DNA of 64,000 bases from Fen-1258 sp964449775 (GCA_964449775.1 CAYVBQ010000015.1:18851-82850); one strand, 5' to 3'; positions 16,043 to 24,790 are shown, counted from the stretch's first letter. Notes: a model not told the origin generated them from the letters alone. A program made the numbers and translations.

Positions 16043-17005
16043 CTATGAATATTTATTAGTCGCTTTTCGCAATCTATCCATTATTGCTCTTCCCAATCCT
16101 TTCTCTTCAACCGGTTCAACAAGAATCAGATCGAGATTCTCTTTCTCAAGTTCATGCAAAAAAGAAAAAAGATTTGCCGCCGCTTCCCGAAGATCGCCGT
16201 TTGATGAAAGAATTTTTATTTGAGCAAACGGAAAAGCCAATTTGTTCTCCTTGAAGAAGAGCATGCCTATCTTTTTATCTTTATCAAGATATCTTTTGTG
16301 AAAAAACTTAAACGGCGTTTGAGGTGAATAATGAAAAAGAAGTTGTCCCGGCGCGTTTGGTTTCTCCGGGTCTATTATTCCAATCTTTATTTCGCCGATC
16401 TCCTTTTCAATCTCTTCTTTAGACAATCCGCCCGGACGGAGTAGATAAAATTCATTCTCATGAAATTGAATTATTGTTGATTCAACACCGACCGAAGATT
16501 TTCCGCCATCAAGAATCATATCAACTTTATCGCCAAGATATTTTGCAACATGAGATGCTTCTGTGGGGCTCAAATGTCCAAAGCGGTTTGCGCTAGGCGC
16601 TGCTATTGGTGTTCCGCACGCTTCAATAAGCTGAAGTGCAACCGCATGGTTAGGCATTCTCACGGCGACTGTTGGATTGCCGGATGTAACAATATCCGGA
16701 ACGATATCTGTCTTGGGCAGAACCAGTGTTAATGGTCCCGGCCAAAATTTATCTATCAGTCGCTCAACTTTTCCATATTGAATTGCTGAAAATTTCTTGA
16801 TCCAGCTTTTATCAGAGATATGAAGTATCAACGGATTAAATGCTGGGCGCTTCTTCGCTTCAAATATCTTTGCAACCGCGATTGGATTAAGACCATCCGC
16901 ACCTAAACCATAAACCGTTTCTGTTGGAAATGCAACAAGTCCGCCCCGTTTAATTATCTCGGCTGCTTGTTGAATACTTTCGCTATCTGCTTTTGTTATA
17001 TTCAT
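16043..17005 (-). CDS. tsaC: Threonylcarbamoyl-AMP synthase (Sua5/YrdC family)
   Basis: 320 aa. The YrdC domain (about 5-200) shows the signature segments GGLVAFPTETVYGLGADG, KIFEAKKRPAFNPLILH and APSANRFGHLSPT. The additional 110 or so residues (PGQLLFHYSPQTPF onward) are the Sua5 C-terminal domain, so this is the long Sua5 type rather than the short TsaC. It makes threonylcarbamoyl-AMP from Thr, bicarbonate and ATP for the t6A37 modification of ANN-decoding tRNAs. A GTCCCGATGG...ATCGGGAC hairpin repeat lies between it and the divergent phosphatase gene. Confidence 0.93.
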   Translation of the reverse strand: MNITKADSESIQQAAEIIKRGGLVAFPTETVYGLGADGLNPIAVAKIFEAKKRPAFNPLILHISDKSWIKKFSAIQYGKVERLIDKFWPGPLTLVLPKTDIVPDIVTSGNPTVAVRMPNHAVALQLIEACGTPIAAPSANRFGHLSPTEASHVAKYLGDKVDMILDGGKSSVGVESTIIQFHENEFYLLRPGGLSKEEIEKEIGEIKIGIIDPEKPNAPGQLLFHYSPQTPFKFFHKRYLDKDKKIGMLFFKENKLAFPFAQIKILSSNGDLREAAANLFSFLHELEKENLDLILVEPVEEKGLGRAIMDRLRKATNKYS

Positions 17006-17196
17006 CTTTGTTCATGTCATTCTGAGAAGTCCCGATGGTTTTTATCGGGACGACGAAGAATCTCCTACTAATAATTTGACTGTGAGACTTCTCCCAACAG
17101 ATTGGGATTAGAGCTACATGCAAAATATAACTTTTGTGAACTAATTGTTAAACGAATATATTTGAAACGGACACCCAAACAAACTATGGTGATGAG

Positions 17197-17976
17197 ATGC
17201 ACGAATTGAATGAGTTTAGGCAATTCAGTAAATGGCTCGCTGATGAAAGCGGCAAAATTATTAAGCATTACTGGCGCACTGGAATGAGCGTTGAAAACAA
17301 ACCCGATTTATCCCCCGTAACAATCGCTGATAAAAAAGCCGAAGAGTTTATGCGGGAGATGATTATGAAGAAGTATCCTAATCATGGAATACTCGGTGAA
17401 GAATTCGGCGAGCACAATCCGAATGCAGGATACAAATGGGTCCTCGATCCGATTGACGGTACAAAAAGTTATATCTGCGGAACTGTTACATTCGGAACGC
17501 TAATTGCATTATTAAAAAATGGCGAGCCGATCCTAGGCGTTATCAATCAACCTATACTCAACGAGTTTTTAATAGGCGATAACCACACAACCGAATTAAA
17601 TGGAAAGCAAGTACAAGTCAAAGAGTGTTACAATCTTTCCGATGCGGTTCTTCTGACTACAGATCAGATTAACATCGAGAAGTATCAGAACATTAAAAAA
17701 TTTGATGAACTCGCTCATAAAGTAAAACTCTACCGTCAATGGGGCGATTGTTACGGCTATTATCTTGTTGCAACCGGTTACGCAGATATTATGATCGACG
17801 CGATTATGAGTCCGTGGGATTTGTACGCACTCATTCCAATAATTCGCGGCGCGGGCGGCACAATTACGGATTACCGTGGAAACGATCCGCTGAAGGGAAA
17901 CAGCATTGTTGCGACGGGAGGAAAGATTCATAACGAAGTGATTGAACTATTGAAAGGCGATCAAGAGCAAGATTAA
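17197..17976 (+). CDS. Inositol-monophosphatase family phosphatase, HisN-like
   Basis: 259 aa. Metal-binding motifs of the IMPase superfamily are present: GEEFGEH near residue 68, DPIDGTKSYICG near 86 and SPWDLYALIPI near 207. DPIDGT and the WD are catalytic. The sequence around KSYICGTVTFGTLIAL resembles histidinol-phosphate phosphatases (HisN) more than CysQ, so the likely reaction is removal of phosphate from L-histidinol phosphate; inositol monophosphatase activity cannot be excluded. GGTGATGAG precedes the ATG. No other his gene is nearby. Confidence 0.8.
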   Translation: MHELNEFRQFSKWLADESGKIIKHYWRTGMSVENKPDLSPVTIADKKAEEFMREMIMKKYPNHGILGEEFGEHNPNAGYKWVLDPIDGTKSYICGTVTFGTLIALLKNGEPILGVINQPILNEFLIGDNHTTELNGKQVQVKECYNLSDAVLLTTDQINIEKYQNIKKFDELAHKVKLYRQWGDCYGYYLVATGYADIMIDAIMSPWDLYALIPIIRGAGGTITDYRGNDPLKGNSIVATGGKIHNEVIELLKGDQEQD

Positions 17977-18084
17977 GAGCAAGAGCAAGATGTTTTTGAT
18001 TTCTTACTCTTGTTCTGCATCTCCGAATCCTTTCTGAATACTCTGCATCATATCATTACATAATTATTTAACAAGGAGAATAAA

Positions 18085-18420
18085 ATGCAGAACTTGATAG
18101 AAGGAACAGATGCCAATTTTACACAGGAAGTTTTAAAATCTGATACACCCGTTTTGGTTGACTTTTGGGCGCCCTGGTGCGGACCGTGCAGAATGGTTGC
18201 GCCGGTTGTAGAAGAAATTGCGAATGAAATGGTTGGGAAGTTGAAAGTAGTAAAAGTCAACACAGATGAAAACGGTAATGTAGCCGGTCAATATGGTATT
18301 ATGAGCATACCAACACTCGGTATTTTCAAAAATGGAAAACTTGTTGATTCGGTTATAGGTGCTGTACCAAAACAACATCTTGTAAGTAAAATTACACCTC
18401 ACTTAGTCAATCCTAATTAA
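18085..18420 (+). CDS. trxA: Thioredoxin
   Basis: 111 aa, the usual length for thioredoxin 1. The redox centre WCGPC is at residues 31-35, with the conserved cis-Pro in SIPTLGIFKNG near residue 75. It has no signal peptide, so it acts in the cytoplasm as a general disulfide reductant supplied by thioredoxin reductase. An AAGGAGAA ribosome-binding site lies 5 bases before the ATG. The gene is followed by a repeat and a bidirectional terminator, so it is monocistronic. Confidence 0.96.
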   Translation: MQNLIEGTDANFTQEVLKSDTPVLVDFWAPWCGPCRMVAPVVEEIANEMVGKLKVVKVNTDENGNVAGQYGIMSIPTLGIFKNGKLVDSVIGAVPKQHLVSKITPHLVNPN

Positions 18421-18428
18421 TTTTATTT

Positions 18429-18585
18429 GTAGAGACTCGATTTATCGAGTCTCTCAGTATTAAGGTTACCCCAAAAATATTGTTTGGATTGTAAAACGAT
18501 TCGCCAAGGCGAATCGCATTACAAAAACCAATTTTACTTTTGGGTTACTCTCTTTGTCTTGAGACTTCATGAATGAAGTCTCTAC
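18429..18585. repeat. Double-hairpin repeat (GTAGAGACT family), long copy with nested insert
   Basis: The outer arms match the element at 589-648 (GTAGAGACTCGATTTATCG and TGAATGAAGTCTCTAC). Between them sits about 90 bases with its own inverted ends, GGTTACCCCAAAAATA and TACTTTTGGGTTACTC, and an ATTCGCCAAGGCGAAT hairpin. The short copy lacks this insert, so one repeat appears to have landed inside another. Confidence 0.7.
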
Positions 18586-18596
18586 ATTTTAAAAAC

Positions 18597-18628
18597 AAAA
18601 ACCCGATCTCGCAAAAGATCGGGTTTTT
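18597..18628. terminator. Bidirectional terminator between trxA and serC
   Basis: AAAACCCGATCT pairs with AGATCGGGTTTT around CGCAA, with A and T runs on either side, serving both convergent genes. Confidence 0.85.
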
Positions 18629-18668
18629 CATTCCCATTATTAAACACAGATTAGAAATCTGTGTTACT

Positions 18669-19754
18669 TTAATTGTTCTTCTTAAATTCCGCCATAAATT
18701 CTACTAAAGCTTCAACTCCCTGTTTTGGGAATGCGTTGTAAATTGATGCGCGAATTCCGCCAACAGAACGGTGGCCCTTCAATCCGCTGAATCCTTTTGC
18801 AGATGCCTCTTTAATGAATTTCTCTTCCAACTGTTCATTCGGTAATCTATATGTTACATTCATTAGCGAACGATCTTCTTTCACTGTTGTACCTTTATAG
18901 TAACCGTCGCTGGTACCAAATGCATTATATAAAATTTTAGCTTTCTCAATGTTACGTTTGTACATCTCATCAAGTCCGCCCATGTTGAGAAGCCATTTAA
19001 AAACTAATCCGGCAATGTAAATTCCAAAAGTTGTTGGTGTGTTATACATTGATTCGTTATCAACATGAATTTTATAATTCATATAAGTATGTAAACTGTC
19101 AGATGATCTTTCCAATAAATCTTTTCTAATTATAACTACAGTAACGCCGGCAGGACCGATATTTTTCTGAGCACCTGCGTAAATTAAACCGTACTTATTC
19201 ATATCTAATTTTTTGTGAAGAAAGTCTGATGATGCATCGCAAACAAGCGGAACATTACCAACTTCCGGTTCCGTACGCCATTGTGTTCCATAAATTGTGT
19301 TGTTCGAGGTGAAATGAATGTATGATGCATCGGGATCGAGTTTTAATTCGGATTGTTTTGGTATGCGTGTATAGTTATCTGATTTAGTTGTTGCCGCAAT
19401 GTTTACAGTTCCAACACGCTTTCCTTCTTTGACGGCTTTCTCAGCCCATGAGCCTGTTACGATATAATCTGCCTTATTCTTCGGCGGCATTATGTTGAGA
19501 GGAACCATAGAAAATTGAAGCGTTGCGCCGCCTTGTAAAAATAAAATTGCAAATTTATCATCAATGCCCAATAGTTTTCTTAAATCGGCATCCGCTTCTT
19601 TGATTATTGCATCAAATATTTTTCCTCGGTGACTCATTTCCATAACACTCATACCGGATCCTTTGTAACTAAACAGATCCTTCTGCGCCTCAAGCAATAC
19701 TTCTTCCGGAAGAATTGCCGGGCCTGCACTTAAATTATAAATACGTTTTTCCAT
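18669..19754 (-). CDS. serC: Phosphoserine aminotransferase
   Basis: 361 aa, the normal length. It begins YNLSAGPAILPEEVL and has the hallmark FLQGGATLQFSMVP, the PLP-lysine region AGAQKNIGPAGVTVVIIRKDLL (Lys near residue 197), and the C-terminal GLKGHRSVGGIRASIYNA. It catalyses transamination between 3-phosphohydroxypyruvate and glutamate in serine synthesis, and possibly the corresponding step of pyridoxal phosphate synthesis. GGAG precedes the ATG. A DUF1015 gene lies 144 bases upstream on the same strand, an association seen with serine-pathway genes in several phyla. Confidence 0.96.
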   Translation of the reverse strand: MEKRIYNLSAGPAILPEEVLLEAQKDLFSYKGSGMSVMEMSHRGKIFDAIIKEADADLRKLLGIDDKFAILFLQGGATLQFSMVPLNIMPPKNKADYIVTGSWAEKAVKEGKRVGTVNIAATTKSDNYTRIPKQSELKLDPDASYIHFTSNNTIYGTQWRTEPEVGNVPLVCDASSDFLHKKLDMNKYGLIYAGAQKNIGPAGVTVVIIRKDLLERSSDSLHTYMNYKIHVDNESMYNTPTTFGIYIAGLVFKWLLNMGGLDEMYKRNIEKAKILYNAFGTSDGYYKGTTVKEDRSLMNVTYRLPNEQLEEKFIKEASAKGFSGLKGHRSVGGIRASIYNAFPKQGVEALVEFMAEFKKNN

Positions 19755-19898
19755 TTTGATTACTCCGTTTATTTTTCTGTGTCAATTCATTTCAATAGAA
19801 CGCAGATTTTTATGATTATTATGATTCGTTATGATCTTAAAAAATCATAAACGATCTCCATAGGAGTCCTTCGGACATAATGATCAGCGTTCCGTTTT

Positions 19899-21131
19899 TC
19901 ATATCACGTGCACAAGCAATCCATCTCTCAATTTGGGTTCAAACCAGGTTGATTTTGGCGGCATAGTTTCGCCGGCATCCGAAATATTGATCAAGTCATT
20001 AACAGAAACAGGAAACATTGAAAACGCAACAGCTGCTTTACCTTTATCAACTAATTTTTCTAATTCTTCAGTGCCGCGTATTCCGCCAATAAAATCTATG
20101 TTTGTATCTGTACGTTGATCTTCAATTTCAAGAAAGGGTTGTAATAAATAATTTTGGAGAATGCTCACATCGAGTTTATCGACCACGGTTGTACCCGTTT
20201 TAATATTTTCGTTCGGTTTCAACAAATACCATTTATTATCAATATACATTGCAAATGTTTTTAAAGCCGGAGGATTCGGTGAATCGGTTTCTTCAACAGA
20301 AAAATTCATTTTTATCTTTTTTAATAATTCATTTTTCTTCATTTGCAAATCATGTACAGCGCGGTTATATGGAAGAATTTTTAACTGCTCTGCCGGGAAA
20401 AGGACACCGAGAAAATAATTATATTCTTCCTCGCCTGTATGATTTGAATTTTGTTCCATCTTAACTTTTTGTGCACGACTTGCACTTGCAGCGCGATGAT
20501 GTCCATCGGCGATATAAAGATTTTTCACTTTGCCGATTTCAGAAGTAACAATATCTGCGTACTCATTTGGAAGAATCCAAACTTCATGTCTAATTCCATC
20601 ATTCGAAGTGAAATTATAAACTGGCTCGGACTTTTTAATTGTTTCATTAACGACCTTATTAATTTCGACAACCGCCTTATAAGTTAAAAAAACCGGACCG
20701 GTTTGAGCGTCTGTTGTTACTATATGATTAGTGCGATCATCTTCTTTTACTTTACGGGTTTTTTCATGTTTCTTGATTACATCTTTTTCATAATCCTCAA
20801 CGGAAAATGTTGCGGCTATACCGATCTGCGAATGATTTCCCATCGTAAGTTTATAGAGATAAAAATTCGGAGTCGTATCTTGTACGAGCGGTGCTTCTTG
20901 TCTTAACCGGTCAAAATTTTCTTTTGCTTTCTGGTAAACTTCAGAAGAATAAACATCAACTTTTTCTTTCATTTCAATTTCAGAACGAGTGACTCGTAAA
21001 AAACTGATCGGATTTCCTTTTGCAAGCTCTGCAGCTTCTTCGCGATTGACAACATCATAAGGAACGCTTGCAACAAGATGAGCAACTTTCTCTGACGGGC
21101 GAACTGCTTTGAAGGGACGAATTACAGCCAT
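19899..21131 (-). CDS. DUF1015 family protein
   Basis: 410 aa. It begins with the typical DUF1015 opening (IRPFKAVRPSEK, then VASVPYDVVNREEA) and has the conserved LYIADGHHRAASASRA motif near residue 220 and a C-terminal PKSTWFEPKLRDGLLVH. Function is not established; the conserved IADGHHR resembles a nucleotide or metal site. It sits upstream of serC on the same strand, and association with serine-biosynthesis genes is the main clue to its role. No signal peptide or membrane segment is seen. Confidence 0.88.
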   Translation of the reverse strand: MAVIRPFKAVRPSEKVAHLVASVPYDVVNREEAAELAKGNPISFLRVTRSEIEMKEKVDVYSSEVYQKAKENFDRLRQEAPLVQDTTPNFYLYKLTMGNHSQIGIAATFSVEDYEKDVIKKHEKTRKVKEDDRTNHIVTTDAQTGPVFLTYKAVVEINKVVNETIKKSEPVYNFTSNDGIRHEVWILPNEYADIVTSEIGKVKNLYIADGHHRAASASRAQKVKMEQNSNHTGEEEYNYFLGVLFPAEQLKILPYNRAVHDLQMKKNELLKKIKMNFSVEETDSPNPPALKTFAMYIDNKWYLLKPNENIKTGTTVVDKLDVSILQNYLLQPFLEIEDQRTDTNIDFIGGIRGTEELEKLVDKGKAAVAFSMFPVSVNDLINISDAGETMPPKSTWFEPKLRDGLLVHVI

Positions 21132-21210
21132 AAATACTCCATAGTTTCAAATAATTTACCAATTAAAATTAGCATTTATAGGTGTGATTGCAAAATGCGA
21201 GAAATTAGAA

Positions 21211-21293
21211 TCTGAGTGCCTAAGAACCTGTGTTCCTGAGAGTCTAATTATAAAACTTAGGAACTTAGAAACTCAGACACTCAGAAACTTATT
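21211..21293. repeat. Opposed octamer arrays
   Basis: Left array: five 8-base units of TCTGAGTG / CCTAAGAA type (21211-21250). Right array: five units of AACTTAGA / AACTCAGA type (21254-21293), which is the reverse complement of the left motif. The right array begins directly after the stop codon of the remnant ending at 21294 (minus strand). Confidence 0.75.
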
Positions 21294-21396
21294 TTATTGA
21301 AGCAAAGAAATCATTGAGGTGAGTTCGTTCACTAATTTATCATCGCTTCCGTCAAAACCAACTGCGAAGTTTTTGTTCGTTAGAAATTCATTGCCA
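21294..21396 (-). pseudogene. 3' remnant of an unidentified gene overlapping the pirin stop
   Basis: A minus-strand open stretch in another frame from the pirin gene reads NEFLTNKNFAVGFDGSDD... and ends in TAA after about 33 codons, with an in-frame TGA just before it. Charged and hydrophobic residues are spaced as in real protein. It may be the tail of a deleted oxidoreductase-like gene, but the family is not identified. Confidence 0.35.
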
Positions 21397-22087
21397 TATC
21401 AAAGAGGATAATTTTCGAGTTCTCAACGGAATTAACAACAAAGCTCACTTCCTGAAATAATTTAACCGCATCACCCGGCAAGAGAGAAATTCCGTTCACA
21501 TTTACGGTGCCTTCTATCAGATGCAGATACACACCGCGGTTTTCTTTTATTTCATATTTAATCTCTTTTCCTTTATCGAGATTAGAAAGAAATATTTCTG
21601 CATCCTGATTTATAAAAATAATTCCTTCTTCTTTCTCACCACTTACCACTTTCAGCAATTTGTTCTGTTTCTCTTCGTGTGAAAATTTTTTCTGCTCATA
21701 CGAGGGTGTAAGACTTTGCTTATTTGGAGTGAACCATATCTGCAAAAGTTTTAGCACTTCCTCATCTGACGGATTGAACTCGGAATGTTGAATTCCTTTT
21801 CCGGCAGTCATGCGTTGAATCTCATTAACGGTTATAGTTCCTTCACCGCCTGTACTATCTTTGTGTGCAACTGTTCCTTCTAAAACTATTGTTACAATTT
21901 CCATGTCACGATGGGGATGAGTGGGAAAACCTCCGCCCGCAAGAATAATGTCATCATTCATTACTCTCAAAGGTCCGAAATAAATATTTGACGGGTCATA
22001 GTGCTCCCCGAAAGAAAAACTATGGTAGCTCTCAAGCCAATCTATTTTTGTTTTTCCACGCTCATTATTTTTTCTTATTTCGATCAT
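21380..22087 (-). CDS. Pirin family protein (YhhW-like cupin)
   Basis: 235 aa starting at MIEIRKNNERG; the longer frame adds a leader with no support. It is a bicupin. The N-terminal cupin carries the metal-binding set FPTHPHRDMEIVT (two His), then HSEFNPSDEE (His and Glu) with the pirin signature TAGKGIQHSE. The C-terminal cupin lacks metal ligands. Family members are Fe-containing and some show quercetin dioxygenase activity; the cellular role is unclear. It is transcribed away from the MarR gene behind a strong hairpin. Confidence 0.88.
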   Translation of the reverse strand: MIEIRKNNERGKTKIDWLESYHSFSFGEHYDPSNIYFGPLRVMNDDIILAGGGFPTHPHRDMEIVTIVLEGTVAHKDSTGGEGTITVNEIQRMTAGKGIQHSEFNPSDEEVLKLLQIWFTPNKQSLTPSYEQKKFSHEEKQNKLLKVVSGEKEEGIIFINQDAEIFLSNLDKGKEIKYEIKENRGVYLHLIEGTVNVNGISLLPGDAVKLFQEVSFVVNSVENSKIILFDMAMNF

Positions 22088-22196
22088 AAAGCACCATATT
22101 TTTAATCGTAAAAATTCCTCGATCCGCAACGGCGGATTGCTTCGAGGTTATAATTTTATCACGCGGGTCGAGGATTAAATAACTCGACCGAGTTTT

Positions 22197-22256
22197 AAAA
22201 AGCCCTTCCCTTCGGGAAGCCTGCCTGCGGTAGGCAGGGGTTGGGATGGGCTTTTA
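22197..22256 (-). terminator. Branched hairpin terminator after the MarR gene
   Basis: Outer AAAAGCCC / GGGCTTTT arms enclose CTTCCC-TTC-GGGAAG and CCTGCC-TGCGGTA-GGCAGG hairpins. Read on the minus strand it follows the MarR stop and ends in a T tract. CTGCCTGCGGTAGGCAG also resembles a common dispersed repeat. Confidence 0.6.
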
Positions 22257-22309
22257 TTTATTACAACGAGTTAGTTTATCACGAAATCGTAATAAAACTA
22301 TAAAAAAAT

Positions 22310-22768
22310 TTATTTTCGTTTACTAAGGGATGTTCCCAATTTTTTAAGCAGGCTGCTGAGAGTTTCTTGCTCGGCGGCTGATAAGTTGGACATTGACCGC
22401 GTAATATTCTCAGCATGTTTCAAAAATATATCATCAAACAACTTCCGACCGGCGGGTGTAAGTTGGATGTGAATGGCGCGCCTATCATCTTTACTGGGTA
22501 CACGTTCGATATACCCAAGTTTTTCAATGTTATCTAACACCAAGGTCATATTTCCACCCGTAACTAGCATTTTAGTACATATCTCTCCAACTTTTAATGG
22601 TCCTAAATGCCCAATTACTTCAATAACTGCAAATTGCGGTTGGGTTAAACCGAATGCTTTGATACTCTCACTTGATTTCTTGTCGAATGATGAATAAGCA
22701 CGTGCTAATTTGACCCAAGTGCTAAGTGCCAGATCAATCCTTTTTCCATATTTTTTTGTTGTCTTCAA
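22310..22768 (-). CDS. MarR family transcriptional regulator
   Basis: 152 aa, a typical MarR length. The winged helix is clear: LTQPQFAVIEVIGHLGPLKVGEIC, then the recognition helix GGNMTLVLDNIEKLGYIERV and the wing PSKDDRRAIHIQLT. The frame starts at TTG (22768) with TAGGTAG upstream; no in-frame ATG fits. It is divergent from the DUF2203 gene across about 145 bases, and MarR proteins often bind the shared intergenic region. Ligand and targets are unknown. Confidence 0.85.
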   Translation of the reverse strand: MKTTKKYGKRIDLALSTWVKLARAYSSFDKKSSESIKAFGLTQPQFAVIEVIGHLGPLKVGEICTKMLVTGGNMTLVLDNIEKLGYIERVPSKDDRRAIHIQLTPAGRKLFDDIFLKHAENITRSMSNLSAAEQETLSSLLKKLGTSLSKRK

Positions 22769-22913
22769 AATTTTTATTACTACCTATAATATTTCTAAGT
22801 CAAAATAAGTTTTTGATAACCACTTGTCAAGTCATTCAAAGATTACTAAATTGGATTGGGAACTTATTGTTCGAATTTTTCATTTGATAATAGAAGCAAT
22901 AATTGGAAATATT

Positions 22914-23294
22914 ATGTCCCATACAGAAGTAAAATATTTTAGTCCGCAAGAAGCACAAAGAACACTTCCGCTTGTTAGGCAGATAGTAAGAGACATCTTA
23001 AATAATGCATCTCAAATAAAAACCATTGCAGATTCTCTTGGTGGAAAATTTGAGGATAGCGCCGAGATCCAACAACTTACAGCGCAGATTGATTCATTTA
23101 TGAAAGAACTTGATGAACTAGGATGTTCATTCAAAGATTGGAATTTCCAAATCGGTCTTGTAGATTTCCCGTCAGTAATTGAGGGCGAAGATGTTTTGTT
23201 ATGCTGGCGCAGTGACGAAGACGCTATCCGGTTCTATCATAGCCTTGAAGAAGGATTTGTAGGAAGAAAACCAATTCCGGATGAATATTTATAA
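22914..23294 (+). CDS. DUF2203 family protein
   Basis: 126 aa from the ATG at 22914 (upstream TTGGAAAT; the longer open frame begins in the promoter region). The sequence shows the DUF2203 pattern: KYFSPQEAQRTLPLVRQIVRDI, a helical middle, then the invariant-looking VDFPSVIEGEDVLLCWR and the tail GFVGRKPIP. It is a small soluble helical protein of unknown function. It is divergent from marR and may be under its control. Confidence 0.85.
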   Translation: MSHTEVKYFSPQEAQRTLPLVRQIVRDILNNASQIKTIADSLGGKFEDSAEIQQLTAQIDSFMKELDELGCSFKDWNFQIGLVDFPSVIEGEDVLLCWRSDEDAIRFYHSLEEGFVGRKPIPDEYL

Positions 23295-23340
23295 TCTGCA
23301 ACCGGCACAATGTAACTATTGACCCATTTCTCTTGGATGA

Positions 23341-23772
23341 TTACTTGTTTTGTTTTTCTATTCTAAGTGAGTGTGTAATCTCAACAGCTTTTTTAAGCAT
23401 TGCCGTAACACTGCAATAGGTATTCATCGATAATTCAATTGCCCTCTCAACAGCTTCTTTTGGGATATTCTCTCCATAAAACACATATTCGAGATCAATC
23501 TTTGTAAATACCTGAGGATGAGTTTCCTGAACCTCTGCCGATATGTTAATTTCAAATCCTTCGAGGTTTATTTTTTTCTTTTGCAGAATTACTGCCACAT
23601 CGCTTCCTGTACACCCGGCCAAAGCAAGTAGTATCAATTCTTTAGGGCGTGTTCCGGCATCACTGCCTCCAAAATTTTCCGGACCATCCATTGGCACCCA
23701 ATGATTTGAATCTGTTTTTCCAAGAAACGTCACTCCCTTAATTTGCTTTACATATGCTTTCTTCGTTGCCAT
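23341..23772 (-). CDS. OsmC family protein
   Basis: 143 aa. The two cysteines of the OsmC/Ohr fold are present in LALAGCTGSDVAVILQKKK (near residue 53) and TYCSVTAMLKKAVEI (near 125). The arrangement (GCTGSDV rather than the Ohr pattern) fits the YhfA/OsmC-like branch. Relatives reduce organic hydroperoxides, though many in this branch are uncharacterised. It is downstream of the deaminase gene on the same strand, separated by opposed heptamer arrays. Confidence 0.88.
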   Translation of the reverse strand: MATKKAYVKQIKGVTFLGKTDSNHWVPMDGPENFGGSDAGTRPKELILLALAGCTGSDVAVILQKKKINLEGFEINISAEVQETHPQVFTKIDLEYVFYGENIPKEAVERAIELSMNTYCSVTAMLKKAVEITHSLRIEKQNK

Positions 23773-23784
23773 TTTCTACCTCGA

Positions 23785-23869
23785 TATTAGTACTTAGTTC
23801 ATTTAGTCATTAGATGAAAATCTTTTAAAAAGGATTTTTCTAAAATCTAACAACTAAATACTAAAATCT
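23785..23869. repeat. Opposed heptamer arrays
   Basis: Left: GATATTA, GTACTTA and further GT-ATTA type units at 23785-23815. Right: TAAAATC, TAACAAC, TAAATAC, TAAAATC at 23841-23869, the reverse complement of the left pattern. The right array begins about five bases beyond the deaminase stop codon. Confidence 0.65.
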
Positions 23870-23874
23870 GTTTT

Positions 23875-24315
23875 TTACTCCCCAATATCCTCATTCCATA
23901 AAGCTGATTTATTAGTAATAAAATCCTCCATCAGCTTTATGCATTCAGCATCATTTAGAATTTCTAATTCTACACCGCGCGACCTAACATATTCCTCCGG
24001 TCCTTGAAATGTTTTATTCTCACCTATCACAATTTTGGGAATCTTATATAACAAAGCCGTACCGCTGCACATATCACATGGAGAAAGTGTAGAATAAAGA
24101 ATTGATCTTTGATATTCTTTTGCTGTAAGTCTTCCCGCATTTTCAAAACAATCCATCTCCGCGTGAAGTATCGGACTTCCATTTTGAACACGTCGATTGT
24201 GTCCGCGTCCGACTATTTTTCCATCAACAACTAAAACGGAACCAATTGGAATTCCGCCTTCGCTTAATCCTTTTTTTGCTTCTTCAATTGCTGTTTGCAT
24301 AAATTGATCGATCAT
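23875..24315 (-). CDS. Nucleoside/cytosine deaminase (yeast Fcy1-like)
   Basis: 146 aa, a zinc-dependent deaminase. Zinc ligands and the catalytic Glu appear as ILHAEMDCFENAGRL (H, E) and TLSPCDMCSG (C-x2-C). The surroundings, GGIPIGSVLV, GRGHNRRVQ and IVIGENKTFQGPEEY, resemble fungal cytosine deaminase, with HAE in place of HGE. It likely deaminates cytosine or a related base for pyrimidine salvage. A truncated NCS2-type base permease lies just upstream on the same strand (24791-24907), which supports a base-salvage role for an ancestral operon. Confidence 0.85.
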   Translation of the reverse strand: MIDQFMQTAIEEAKKGLSEGGIPIGSVLVVDGKIVGRGHNRRVQNGSPILHAEMDCFENAGRLTAKEYQRSILYSTLSPCDMCSGTALLYKIPKIVIGENKTFQGPEEYVRSRGVELEILNDAECIKLMEDFITNKSALWNEDIGE

Positions 24316-24327
24316 AAAGACCTCATT

Positions 24328-24786
24328 AGTTTATAGTTGGCAGTGTGCAGATTGCAGCAATAAAATCATTTTATATTTTCGATACTTTGAATTAAACCAA
24401 CAAGCATCTTTTTTATTTCTTTAACTTGATTATCAAGCTTAGTAAAAATTTCATTATGAAAATACCTAAGATCATTTGAGAGAAACAATTCATACTCAAC
24501 TTCTTTTGCCGATCCAAATGCTATTTCCAAGAAGCGCAGAAAATCCTTTTTGCTTTTCCGGCTGGACCCTTCAGCTATATTTGTTGGAATTGAAACTGAT
24601 GCTCTCCGCAATTGACTAACAAGACCAAATAATTCTTCCTTAGGAAAATTATTAGTTGCTTTGTAAATATCTAAAACAAGCTGATGTGCTTTTTCCCAAA
24701 CTTTTAGTGATTTATAATCTTGCATTTCCCTTCCAAATATTTGTTCGTTTATTAACTGTTTACTGCAAACTGCTCACTGCCAACTT
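24328..24786. mobile_element. Four-helix-bundle gene cassette flanked by inverted heptamer arrays
   Basis: At 24328-24358: AGTTTAT, AGTTGGC, AGTGTGC, AGATTGC. At 24752-24786: TTAACTG, TTTACTG, CAAACTG, CTCACTG, CCAACTT. The two arrays are reverse complements in pattern and enclose only the four-helix-bundle gene. One array follows that gene's stop; the other directly follows the stop of the truncated permease. The layout suggests a small cassette inserted between the deaminase and permease, but there is no target duplication or transposase to prove mobility. Confidence 0.4.
24366..24725 (-). CDS. Four-helix bundle protein (S23 / 23S rRNA intervening-sequence family)
   Basis: 119 aa. Family signatures are clear: YKSLKVWEKAHQLVLDIY at the start, FGLVSQLRRASVSIPTNIAEGSSR and the helix EIAFGSAKEVEYELFLS. 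Members form pentameric four-helix bundles; they were first seen in 23S rRNA intervening sequences and are related to Avd, the accessory protein of diversity-generating retroelements. There is no reverse transcriptase or rRNA here. Flanking inverted heptamer arrays suggest a separate cassette. The molecular function is unknown. Confidence 0.9.
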   Translation of the reverse strand: MQDYKSLKVWEKAHQLVLDIYKATNNFPKEELFGLVSQLRRASVSIPTNIAEGSSRKSKKDFLRFLEIAFGSAKEVEYELFLSNDLRYFHNEIFTKLDNQVKEIKKMLVGLIQSIENIK

Positions 24787-24790
24787 TAAA

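Noticed and set aside
24366..24725. Diversity-generating retroelement suggested by the Avd-like four-helix-bundle family
   Set aside because: There is no reverse transcriptase, template repeat or variable repeat nearby; family membership alone is not enough.
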